A stretch of DNA of 64,000 bases from Spirochaetota bacterium (lineage in GTDB: Bacteria; Spirochaetota; UBA4802; JAFGJZ01), in contig JAFGRW010000105.1 in assembly GCA_016934935.1 (NCBI GenBank), positions 16,873 to 80,872 of the forward strand. Reading direction: 5' to 3'. Each line of letters opens with the position of its first letter. Positions within the stretch are counted from its first letter, which is position 1. Shown piece by piece: positions 57,313 to 64,000 of this stretch. The translations under genes were made by a program, and so were the position numbers. The notes below the pieces were generated by a model. It had not been told where the DNA came from, did no database searches, and saw only the letters and a list, made by a program, of their open reading frames with translations.

Positions 57313-58683
57313 ATGATGCGATCGCTCTTTTCCGGAGTTTCCGGTCTGAAAAATCACCAGACACGTATGGATGTAATAGGTAACAACATCTCTAACGTAA
57401 ACACCTATGGCTTTAAAACCAGCCGTGTCAGCTTTCAGGATATGCTTTCACAAACAATTTCTGGCGCAGCTCGTCCAGAAGAGGAACGCGGAGGTGTAAA
57501 CCCCAAGCAGGTTGGCCTTGGAATGACAGTTGCCTCTATAGACAGAATATTTACTCAAGGTAGCCTTCAGGTTACCGGCAATCAGACTGACCTTGCCATA
57601 TCAGGTGATGGTTTCTTTGTAATGGCTGATGGCGACAAATCGCTCTACACTCGTGCCGGTACTTTTAGTACAGATCGAGACGGAACACTTGTTAACCCTT
57701 CAAACGGCCTTAAGGTTCAAGGCTGGATGGCTACTACAGACGCGGATAATAATCCGGTACTTAACACACAAGGTACTCCGGATGACCTCGTTATACCTAT
57801 TTATCAGAAACTTAATGCGAAAGAGACATCTTTTGTAAGATATCAGTGTAACCTTGATTCAAAACTTCCGATTATTCCTGATTCAATGCCTGCTGCTCAA
57901 AGGGCATCGGCTGCTGTAGTAACCAACATTGATACGTATGATAATCTTGGAGATCCACACCGGGTTACCCTAACCCTTTGGAAAACAGCAACAAACGAAT
58001 GGACCGCTTCTGCAGCCATGACTGACGCTGAAGGTCCCGTTACACTCGATGTTAATGCGTTAACAGGTGAAAACCTTCCAAACCCGAACAGTCGCATGCG
58101 TTTGACTTTTTCACCTGATGGAAAACTTGTTTTGGCATCCGATGATGCAACTTCTGATTCGGTAAACAGTGGAAATCTTTCTGCAAATGTTAATTACCGT
58201 ATTGCCGGAGATCCAGCGGTGCGTACTCTTCGTCTTGATTTGGGTACATCCGGTATGATAAACGGAATTACACAGTTTTCTTCCCCATCTACAACCAAAG
58301 GTGTTGAACAAGACGGATACTCAATGGGATATATGGAAGCATTCAATATAGATAATTCGGGTGTTATCACTGGAGTCTATTCAAACGGCATTCAGCGTCC
58401 TATAGGTCAGGTTGCAATGTCCGTTTTTACAAACCCCCAAGGGTTAACAGCAGTGGGTGAAAACCTTTTCGAAATGTCAAACAACTCTGGATTGGCAAAT
58501 ATTGGCGAAGCCAATCAAGGTGGACGCGGAAAAATTGTAGCTGGTACTCTTGAAATGTCAAATGTTGATCTTTCTGATCAGTTTACAGACATGATAATTA
58601 CCCAACGCGGTTTTCAAGCGAACTCACGCACAATTACAACATCCGACCAGATGCTTCAGGAAGTTATAAACCTGAAAAGATAA
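57313..58683 (+). CDS. flgE: flagellar hook protein FlgE
   Basis: 456 residues. The N-terminal rod-type motif is MMRSLFSGVSGLKNHQTRMDVIGNNISNVNTYGFKTSRVSFQDML, and the C-terminal DxF-type helix is SNVDLSDQFTDMIITQRGFQANSRTITTSDQMLQEVINLKR; together they form the hook tube's inner core. AGGAG precedes the ATG. Followed by a strong terminator, so flgE ends the operon; flbD and motA do not follow it. Confidence 0.96.
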   Translation: MMRSLFSGVSGLKNHQTRMDVIGNNISNVNTYGFKTSRVSFQDMLSQTISGAARPEEERGGVNPKQVGLGMTVASIDRIFTQGSLQVTGNQTDLAISGDGFFVMADGDKSLYTRAGTFSTDRDGTLVNPSNGLKVQGWMATTDADNNPVLNTQGTPDDLVIPIYQKLNAKETSFVRYQCNLDSKLPIIPDSMPAAQRASAAVVTNIDTYDNLGDPHRVTLTLWKTATNEWTASAAMTDAEGPVTLDVNALTGENLPNPNSRMRLTFSPDGKLVLASDDATSDSVNSGNLSANVNYRIAGDPAVRTLRLDLGTSGMINGITQFSSPSTTKGVEQDGYSMGYMEAFNIDNSGVITGVYSNGIQRPIGQVAMSVFTNPQGLTAVGENLFEMSNNSGLANIGEANQGGRGKIVAGTLEMSNVDLSDQFTDMIITQRGFQANSRTITTSDQMLQEVINLKR

Positions 58684-58761
58684 CAGAGTGAATATTAAAA
58701 CCTTTTAATGCTATTAATTCACTTATGGCAACAACTGTCTTCATTTAGAATAATCTTTCAT

Positions 58762-58793
58762 AAAAAGAGAAGAGTTAGCCCTCTTCTCTTTTT
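58762..58793 (+). terminator. terminator after flgE
   Basis: A 13-bp perfect stem (AAAAAGAGAAGAG / CTCTTCTCTTTTT) with a 6-base loop TTAGCC ends in a T-run, about 80 bases after the flgE stop. Confidence 0.92.
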
Positions 58794-58836
58794 GTATAAC
58801 AAAAAAAATTGAAACCATACTCACATATTTTCAACG

Positions 58837-58892
58837 TTATGTTTCGTAACATAAATTTGTGTTTGACACATATTAAATTTCATGATTATAGA
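58837..58892 (+). promoter_or_regulatory. candidate promoter with upstream palindrome for the STAS-trpS-HPt operon
   Basis: A 7-bp inverted repeat TTATGTT-TCGT-AACATAA (58837-58854) precedes TTGACA (58863-58868) and TATAGA (58887-58892, 18-base spacer). It is the best promoter match between the flgE terminator and the STAS gene. Confidence 0.4.
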
Positions 58893-59059
58893 TAATTAGT
58901 AAACGTTCAGATTAGATATTTTTTTGATAACTATACAAAATATTCTTGTTTGTTTAAATTCAGTTTCAAATTTGGCTCTGTTAAAAAAAAATTTTTCAGT
59001 CTTACCTTGTGTATTTGTTCAAATATGAATCTACGGATTATACAAAATTTTGGTGTACA

Positions 59060-59407
59060 ATGCTTGAAATAGATTATGTATCTTTCTCAAACGCACCGGC
59101 TATGATTGTACGTGGCCGATATGATATTAGTTCAATAACGGTTTTCGAAGATTCCTTTAAGGAGCTACTGGAACGCGCTGGAACAGCCGTTGGGGTTAAT
59201 CTTAAAGATCTAACCTATATCGATTCATCTGGTATAGGTTCGCTGATACGCTGTTTTAATCTTGCCAGAAAACGGGGTATCACATGTTATTTTTATGACA
59301 TAAACAGCGATATAATGACCGTTTTTCAGCTATCAAGACTTGACAGTTATCTAAAAGTTGTAACAAATGAAGAATTTGAATTAAGATTCAGCGATTCAAG
59401 CATATAA
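59060..59407 (+). CDS. STAS-domain anti-sigma factor antagonist
   Basis: 115 residues from MLEIDYVSF. The STAS fold is evident: MIVRGRYDISSITVFEDSFKELLE and LKDLTYIDSSGIGSLIRCFNLARKRG, with the phosphorylatable Ser in IDSSGIG. It is distinct from the STAS protein near 48.7 kb and has no kinase gene next to it. Either may be the substrate of the RsbU-type phosphatase in this window. It precedes trpS and an HPt gene. Confidence 0.85.
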   Translation: MLEIDYVSFSNAPAMIVRGRYDISSITVFEDSFKELLERAGTAVGVNLKDLTYIDSSGIGSLIRCFNLARKRGITCYFYDINSDIMTVFQLSRLDSYLKVVTNEEFELRFSDSSI

Positions 59408-59433
59408 ACTGATCATTTTACAGGAGTTTCTTT

Positions 59434-60405
59434 ATGACACGCATTCTATCCGGCATTCAACCCTCTGGTTCTCTTCATATAGGCAATTATCTTGCCATGA
59501 TGAAACCAATGATTGCTCTGCAGGATGATAATGAACTTTACTGCTTCATTGTTAATTATCACGCCTTGACATCTCTTAGTGACCCCGAAAAGCTAAAGAA
59601 AAATACGATGGATGCAGCAATTGATTTTCTTGCTCTGGGGCTTGATCCAGAAAAAGCAAATTTCTGGATTCAATCAGATTTACCTGAGGTTCAAGAATTG
59701 ACATGGATTCTTTCTTGCAACACTTCACTTGGCCTTCTTGAAAGAAGTCACTCTTATAAAGACAAGATAGCTAAAGGTCTGACTCCTAACGCAGGCCTCT
59801 ACACATACCCGGTTCTTATGGCTGCTGATATTCTTCTTTTCCAGGCTGAAAAGGTTCCAGTTGGTAAAGACCAGAAACAGCATCTTGAAATAACTCGTGA
59901 TATCGCATCCAGCTTTAATGCAAATTTCGGAGAAACCTTTGTCTTGCCCGAGCCCGTTATTGAAGACAATCTTGCTGTAATACCCGGAGTTGACGGGCAA
60001 AAGATGTCTAAAAGTTACGATAATACTATCTGTATGTTTGAAGAAGAAAAAAAGATGCGGAAAAGAATTATGAAGATAGTCACCGATTCAAGAGGTGTCG
60101 ATGAACCAAAAGACCCTGATAAATGTACGGTCTTTTCCTTATATAAGCTCTTTGCATCAGATGAGCAAATTGACTCTCTGCGGAATGCCTATCTTGCCGG
60201 TGGAATGGGATATGGTGATGCCAAACAACTTCTTTTCGAAGTAATTCGCGACTATTTTAAACCTTTTAAGGAAAAACGCGACCAACTGGCCGCCGATCCT
60301 CAAAAGGTAAAAGATATAATGCTAATGGGGGCCGCTAAAACACGTATTAAAGCCAGAGAAACACTTAGCCTGGTAAGAGAAAAAGTAGGATTAAAATATT
60401 TTTAA
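59434..60405 (+). CDS. trpS: tryptophanyl-tRNA synthetase
   Basis: 323 residues, normal length. It charges tRNA-Trp. Class I motifs are GSLHIGNYL near the N-terminus and KMSKSYDN. AGGAG lies upstream of the ATG. Confidence 0.97.
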   Translation: MTRILSGIQPSGSLHIGNYLAMMKPMIALQDDNELYCFIVNYHALTSLSDPEKLKKNTMDAAIDFLALGLDPEKANFWIQSDLPEVQELTWILSCNTSLGLLERSHSYKDKIAKGLTPNAGLYTYPVLMAADILLFQAEKVPVGKDQKQHLEITRDIASSFNANFGETFVLPEPVIEDNLAVIPGVDGQKMSKSYDNTICMFEEEKKMRKRIMKIVTDSRGVDEPKDPDKCTVFSLYKLFASDEQIDSLRNAYLAGGMGYGDAKQLLFEVIRDYFKPFKEKRDQLAADPQKVKDIMLMGAAKTRIKARETLSLVREKVGLKYF

Positions 60406-60416
60406 TGGAGAAGTTT

Positions 60417-60761
60417 ATGCCTGAAATATTAAACATCGAAGCAACCATGCAACGAATAGATCATGACAAAGAACGATTAAAAGAACTGTATGCCATAGCA
60501 CTTGAAGAGTTACCAAAATGGAAAATTCGTCTTAACGATGCTATTAGCAACAAAGATGCCGCTGCCATTAAAAAATCTTCTCACTCCTACAAAGGATCCT
60601 CGGCAACGTTAGGAGCAGAAGTGCTTTTTGAGATGTTTCTTAAAATGGAAAAACTTGCCGAAAAAGATGATCTGACTTCTATTAAGAATATCTTTGACAT
60701 TGAATATGAAGACAATATTAAAAACCTTGAAAATGCTATCAACGACTTTATAGCCAATTAG
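60417..60761 (+). CDS. HPt-domain phosphotransfer protein
   Basis: 114 residues from MPEILNIE, six bases after GGAG; an ATG overlapping the trpS stop is the alternative start. The HPt motif SHSYKGSSATLGAEVLFEMFLKMEKLAEKDD has the phosphorylatable His and the following K-G-S/A-S. It would relay phosphate between a kinase and a response regulator, neither of which is nearby. The link to the STAS gene two genes upstream is noteworthy. Confidence 0.85.
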   Translation: MPEILNIEATMQRIDHDKERLKELYAIALEELPKWKIRLNDAISNKDAAAIKKSSHSYKGSSATLGAEVLFEMFLKMEKLAEKDDLTSIKNIFDIEYEDNIKNLENAINDFIAN

Positions 60762-60794
60762 TTTTTAATCTTGTAACTATAATTATCAATTCGT

Positions 60795-60834
60795 TTATAG
60801 AAAAGCTCTCCAATATTGGAGAGCTTTTCTATAA
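60795..60834. terminator. 40-base perfect palindrome, bidirectional terminator
   Basis: A perfect palindrome of 20-bp arms centred on AATATT lies between the convergent HPt and CoADR genes. Its arms include AGAAAAGCTCTCC and end in AT-rich bases on both sides. It is 16 bases from copy B of the 77-bp element. Confidence 0.85.
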
Positions 60835-60849
60835 TTTAAGATCATTAGG

Positions 60850-60926
60850 GAACTTCGAAAAATTACCTTTTTTGGAACGGCTATACTGTCAATAGCCCAT
60901 AAATAAAGGGATTTTTCGCAAGTTCC
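60850..60926 (+). repeat. 77-bp dispersed element, copy B
   Basis: The element begins GAACTTCGAAAAATTACC and ends GATTTTTCGCAAGTTCC, in plus orientation, with two extra G in front giving GGGAACTT. An internal hairpin GGCTAT / ATAGCC is perfect. It lies between the palindrome and the 3' end of the CoADR gene. Confidence 0.8.
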
Positions 60927-60984
60927 ATTTGCAACAGTTACGGTTTTCCGATATAACCATAATAATCTTTCCTTTATCAAATAA

Positions 60985-63426
60985 TTAAATAAATAGATTC
61001 AAATTGGCAGTTTCCGCAGCCGAAAGATATGCTGCCACACCACCTATCTCAACAAAATCAAACAACTCCTCTTTTTTTACACCCATTACATCCATCGACA
61101 TCTGACATGCGATCATTCTTACTCCGCTTTCCGCTGCATCATGCATCATCTCTTCAAGTGAGCTAATATTTTTCTTTTTCATTATATGACGCATCATTTT
61201 TGTTCCGACACCAATCATGTTCAGTTTTGAAAGTGAAGTTTTTCTTGATCCCTTAGGCAGCATTAACCCAAAAAGCCGGCCAAGAAAATCCTTTTTTACT
61301 CTTTTGGTTTTTCTCTTTTTAAGAAGATTTAGTCCCCAGAAAGTAAAAAAGAGTGTCACATTAGCACCAGTTGAAGCAGCACCTGTTGCAATAACAAAAA
61401 GCGCCAAAGCCCTGTCAAAATCATCAGAGAACAACACGAGTGTTTTATCTTTTCCTGTGCCGGCTTGATTTGATTTAGTAACACCCCCGCCTTTTTTTAT
61501 CATGGCGCTGACTTTTCCACCCTGGGAGTCTACAGATAACAGAGTATTGCCTGTCATCGAACACCAGGCCTTTACATCATTCAGAAAACCTGGATCAGTT
61601 GCCTTAACAAACAGGGTTTCACCCATCGCGACTGAATCGATACTTTTTTTCAACTTAACGATAGGCCCCGGACACTGCATACCGCATGCATCTACGGTTA
61701 ATGCAGCCTGTTGAGTTTGCTGCTGATCACCTGTATCTGCCGCAATTATTTGCGGTTGTGAAGCATCAGGTTGCTGTACAAAAACTGTACTCCATATTTT
61801 ATATCCTCCAGCCAGATTAAAGACATCATTAAACCCACTCTGTTTAAGAATTCTCGAAGCAAAATATCCCTTAAGGCCAATTTGACAAAATATCAATACT
61901 GTTTTATCCTTCGGAATTTCAGAAAGATGGTCTCGTAGATTATCAATTGGAATATTGACGGCACCAGGTATTGTGCCAAGTTCAAACTCTCCTTCACTTC
62001 GTACATCAAGTAAAAAAGCGCCTTCATTTTTTAACCTGTCAACATCATCCCATTTAACAACGGATGTAATTCCTGAAAGAATATTTTCTGCTGAAAAACC
62101 GCAAACATTAACCGGATCTTTAGCTGATGAAAATGGAGGTGCGTAACAGTGTTCAATATCCTGAAGGTCATAAACTGATCCACCCTTTCCAATTATCGTT
62201 GCTATCAGATCTATCCGTTTATCTACCCCTTGGTACCCCACAGCCTGTGCTCCTAATAATTTCCCACCATCAGGTTCAAAAACTGTTTTTATAGTAATGG
62301 GAATAGCTCCAGGATAATAACCCGCATGATCACCGGCATGAATTATATTTGAAACATAATCAATATTATTCGCCTTGCAATATTTTTCGGACAATCCTGT
62401 CGAGGCCGCAGTAATATCAAATACCTTCGCAATTGCGGTATTTATCGCACCACGATAGGTTCTTTTCTTATAACCGGCAATATTACCAGCTGCTATTCTA
62501 GCCTGAAGATTAGCAGGTCCTGCTAAAAGTGTGTTGGTAACAACTCCCGATAATGGATTTGCAAATGCAATGGCATCACCAACAGCGTATATATCCGGAT
62601 CACTTGTCTGCATATATTCATTAACCAGTATTGCTCCTCTGCCGCTAAGTTCTAAACCGCAATCTTTTGCCAGTCTGGTTTCAGGACGCACACCTATCGA
62701 AAGAATCACCATGCCTGTATCTATGCTTTTGCCCGATTCAAGATTAACAATAATATGTTCTCCCTTATCTGCAAAAGATTTAACCTGCTCACCAAGTTGC
62801 AGGTCCACTCCTTTAAAACGTAAATGATTATGTGCAATACAGGCCATCTCATAATCCAGTGGAGCCATTACCTGGTCAAGCATCTCTACTATGGTAACCT
62901 TGATACCCAACTTGTGAAGGTTTTCGGCCATCTCCAGTCCAATAAAGCCTGCTCCAACCACAACAGCATCGTTTGGCCTGTTTTTATCCAAATAGCTCTT
63001 TATTTTATCGCTATCAGCTACATTTCGAAGAGTAAAAATTTTATTCGAATCAATTCCTTCTATTGGAGGACGAAGCGGTTCGGCACCTGGAGACATCAGT
63101 AAGATATCATAATTTTCAGAATATTCTTTTCCACTTGATATGTCTTTTACCCTGATCTCTTTTTTATCACGGTCAATAGATATTACTTCATTTTTAATTC
63201 TAACACTTATATTTAATCTTTTTTCAAGACCATCCGGACTCATTACGAATAGAGATTCTCTTTCCGGTATGGTGGAACCAATATAATAGGGCAAACCACA
63301 GTTGGCGAATGAAACATGTTCACCCCTTTCAAATAGAATAATTTGAGCATTCTCATCAAGCCTTCTAAGCCTTGCAGCAGTAGTAGCCCCCCCTGCAACG
63401 CCACCAATAATCAATACCTTTTTCAT
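60985..63426 (-). CDS. CoA-disulfide reductase-type flavoprotein fused to rhodanese, TusA and DsrE domains
   Basis: 813 residues from an ATG with GGAG 9 bases upstream; the GTG further 5' is rejected. Domains in order: the FAD/NADH oxidoreductase (1 to ~445; VLIIGGVAGGATTAARLRR, redox Cys in NCGLPYYIGS), rhodanese (~460-550; Cys in FCQIGLKG), TusA (~585-655; CGMQCPGP) and DsrE-like (~670-813). The parts handle sulfane sulfur or persulfides: reduction, transfer and relay. MarR-type gene upstream is its likely regulator. Confidence 0.92.
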   Translation of the reverse strand: MKKVLIIGGVAGGATTAARLRRLDENAQIILFERGEHVSFANCGLPYYIGSTIPERESLFVMSPDGLEKRLNISVRIKNEVISIDRDKKEIRVKDISSGKEYSENYDILLMSPGAEPLRPPIEGIDSNKIFTLRNVADSDKIKSYLDKNRPNDAVVVGAGFIGLEMAENLHKLGIKVTIVEMLDQVMAPLDYEMACIAHNHLRFKGVDLQLGEQVKSFADKGEHIIVNLESGKSIDTGMVILSIGVRPETRLAKDCGLELSGRGAILVNEYMQTSDPDIYAVGDAIAFANPLSGVVTNTLLAGPANLQARIAAGNIAGYKKRTYRGAINTAIAKVFDITAASTGLSEKYCKANNIDYVSNIIHAGDHAGYYPGAIPITIKTVFEPDGGKLLGAQAVGYQGVDKRIDLIATIIGKGGSVYDLQDIEHCYAPPFSSAKDPVNVCGFSAENILSGITSVVKWDDVDRLKNEGAFLLDVRSEGEFELGTIPGAVNIPIDNLRDHLSEIPKDKTVLIFCQIGLKGYFASRILKQSGFNDVFNLAGGYKIWSTVFVQQPDASQPQIIAADTGDQQQTQQAALTVDACGMQCPGPIVKLKKSIDSVAMGETLFVKATDPGFLNDVKAWCSMTGNTLLSVDSQGGKVSAMIKKGGGVTKSNQAGTGKDKTLVLFSDDFDRALALFVIATGAASTGANVTLFFTFWGLNLLKKRKTKRVKKDFLGRLFGLMLPKGSRKTSLSKLNMIGVGTKMMRHIMKKKNISSLEEMMHDAAESGVRMIACQMSMDVMGVKKEELFDFVEIGGVAAYLSAAETANLNLFI

Positions 63427-63466
63427 ATTATCTTTCTCCACTTCATACTTTCATAGTTTCAAAGTT

Positions 63467-63805
63467 TCAAATTACCGAAAAATCGGGTATCTTCACTTTT
63501 TTTTCTTTTAAGGTCGTGATCAGTTTTTTCCCCTCATTACTGATTTTGAACTCCATGACCCTTTTATCCATGACACCTAATGAACGCACTACAAGTTCAC
63601 GTTTCTCCAGCAACGAAAGAACCTTGGACATACGCGCCGGTGACAACCCTATCTCCGAAGCCAAATGGCCGGCACTGCTATCACTGTTTAAAAGCGAACA
63701 CAATACAAGAGCCTCGTTTATTGTCAAACTTGACTGCTCACGAAGTTCTTTTTCAAAACTGTAAATTTCTTTCATAACTGCTTTTACATGACAAAGATCC
63801 TGCAT
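63467..63805 (-). CDS. MarR-family transcriptional regulator
   Basis: 112 residues, short for the family (usually ~140). AGAGG precedes the ATG by 5 bases. The winged helix is clear: LTINEALVLCSLLNSDSSAGHLASEIGLSPARMSKVLSLLEKRELVVRSLGVMDKRVMEFKISNEGKKLI. A few Cys at the start (MQDLCHVKAV) could sense redox or sulfur state, but that is only a guess. It precedes the CoADR fusion gene by about 40 bases on the same strand. Confidence 0.85.
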   Translation of the reverse strand: MQDLCHVKAVMKEIYSFEKELREQSSLTINEALVLCSLLNSDSSAGHLASEIGLSPARMSKVLSLLEKRELVVRSLGVMDKRVMEFKISNEGKKLITTLKEKKVKIPDFSVI

Positions 63806-63857
63806 ATAGCCTCTTTCGCTTTAAGTAATACTAAAACAACGGAAAAGTAATAACAGG

Positions 63858-63934
63858 GAACTTCGAAAAATTACAATATTTCAGATGGCTACACTGTTTT
63901 ATTGCCTGTTTTAAAGGAATTTTTCGTGTTACCC
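63858..63934 (+). repeat. 77-bp dispersed element, copy C
   Basis: The element begins GAACTTCGAAAAATTAC and ends AATTTTTCGTGTTACCC, the most diverged of the three, with the right end altered. It lies just upstream of the marR-type gene. GGCTACACTGT matches copy B at the same place. Confidence 0.7.
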
Positions 63935-63962
63935 GTGGGGCTTTTATCTTGTGCTAAAAGCT

Positions 63963-63980
63963 TATTGTTCTGATAAGAAC
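63963..63980. other. short hairpin near the window end
   Basis: TTGTTCT-GATA-AGAACAA forms a 7-bp stem. It lies 20 bases before the window end, where the sequence GGGCAAGTTCC resembles the right end of the 77-bp element. A further copy may continue past the window. Confidence 0.4.
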
Positions 63981-64000
63981 AACCTACAAGGGCAAGTTCC

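Noticed and set aside
1..64000. tRNA or rRNA genes
   Set aside because: I looked in the intergenic gaps and found no sequence resembling a tRNA cloverleaf or rRNA.

Overview
The window is a dense chromosomal segment (57 protein genes called, no rRNA or tRNA seen) with a modest G+C content. It comes from a flagellated, Gram-negative-type (diderm) bacterium. Evidence for two membranes is a LolA-like protein with a predicted outer-membrane barrel, an RND efflux permease and an MltD-type murein transglycosylase. Evidence for flagella is a fliK-flgD-flgE operon. A dual cyclic-nucleotide-binding protein with an internal TPR segment resembles proteins I associate with spirochaetes; a Fibrobacterota-like lineage is an alternative. 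I cannot fix the phylum from this window alone.

Layout. 1-4.5 kb: MMPL/RND lipid exporter, LolA-like carrier, outer-membrane barrel. 4.5-7.4 kb: thioesterase, DUF4491 membrane protein, class III sirtuin, lipoprotein, possible ribbon-helix-helix protein. 7.5-11 kb: RND efflux permease and a small membrane protein. 11.3-17.2 kb: phosphoglycerate mutase, then a glycogen-synthase homologue and a CE7-esterase homologue that both appear to have lost active-site residues, with a HEAT-repeat protein and a membrane protein between them. 17.3-22.4 kb (minus): acidic zinc-ribbon protein, uvrA, TPR/NHL/VWA protein. 22.7-29.6 kb (minus): degenerate ETF-like pair, TPR lipoprotein, dprA, topA, tyrosine recombinase. 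29.7-35.8 kb: NAD kinase, ilvBN with a methyltransferase and a thioesterase, HMCES-type protein. 36.2-40.8 kb: cNMP-binding regulator, AsmA-like protein, ackA. 41.1-43.7 kb: TetR regulator and a GT39-DUF2141 fusion with a strong candidate operator. 43.9-47.8 kb (minus): GGDEF/EAL protein, YdcF-like protein, rsmD, DUF1858 protein. 48.2-54 kb: rpmB, a partner-switching module (STAS, anti-sigma kinase, RsbU phosphatase) and a lytic transglycosylase. 54.1-54.4 kb: non-coding repeat region. 54.4-58.7 kb: flagellar hook operon. 59-64 kb: second STAS protein, trpS, HPt protein, and a marR-CoADR/rhodanese/TusA/DsrE operon.

The most unusual material is non-coding. Three diverged 77-bp elements with inverted ends and an internal hairpin lie at 54.3, 60.9 and 63.9 kb. 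One abuts a 43-bp tandem array in which the central hairpin of the last unit has been swapped for a different, stronger hairpin between unchanged flanks. Among the proteins, three sets of family members have lost hallmark residues: the GlgA-like protein, the CE7-like protein and the ETF alpha/beta-like pair.
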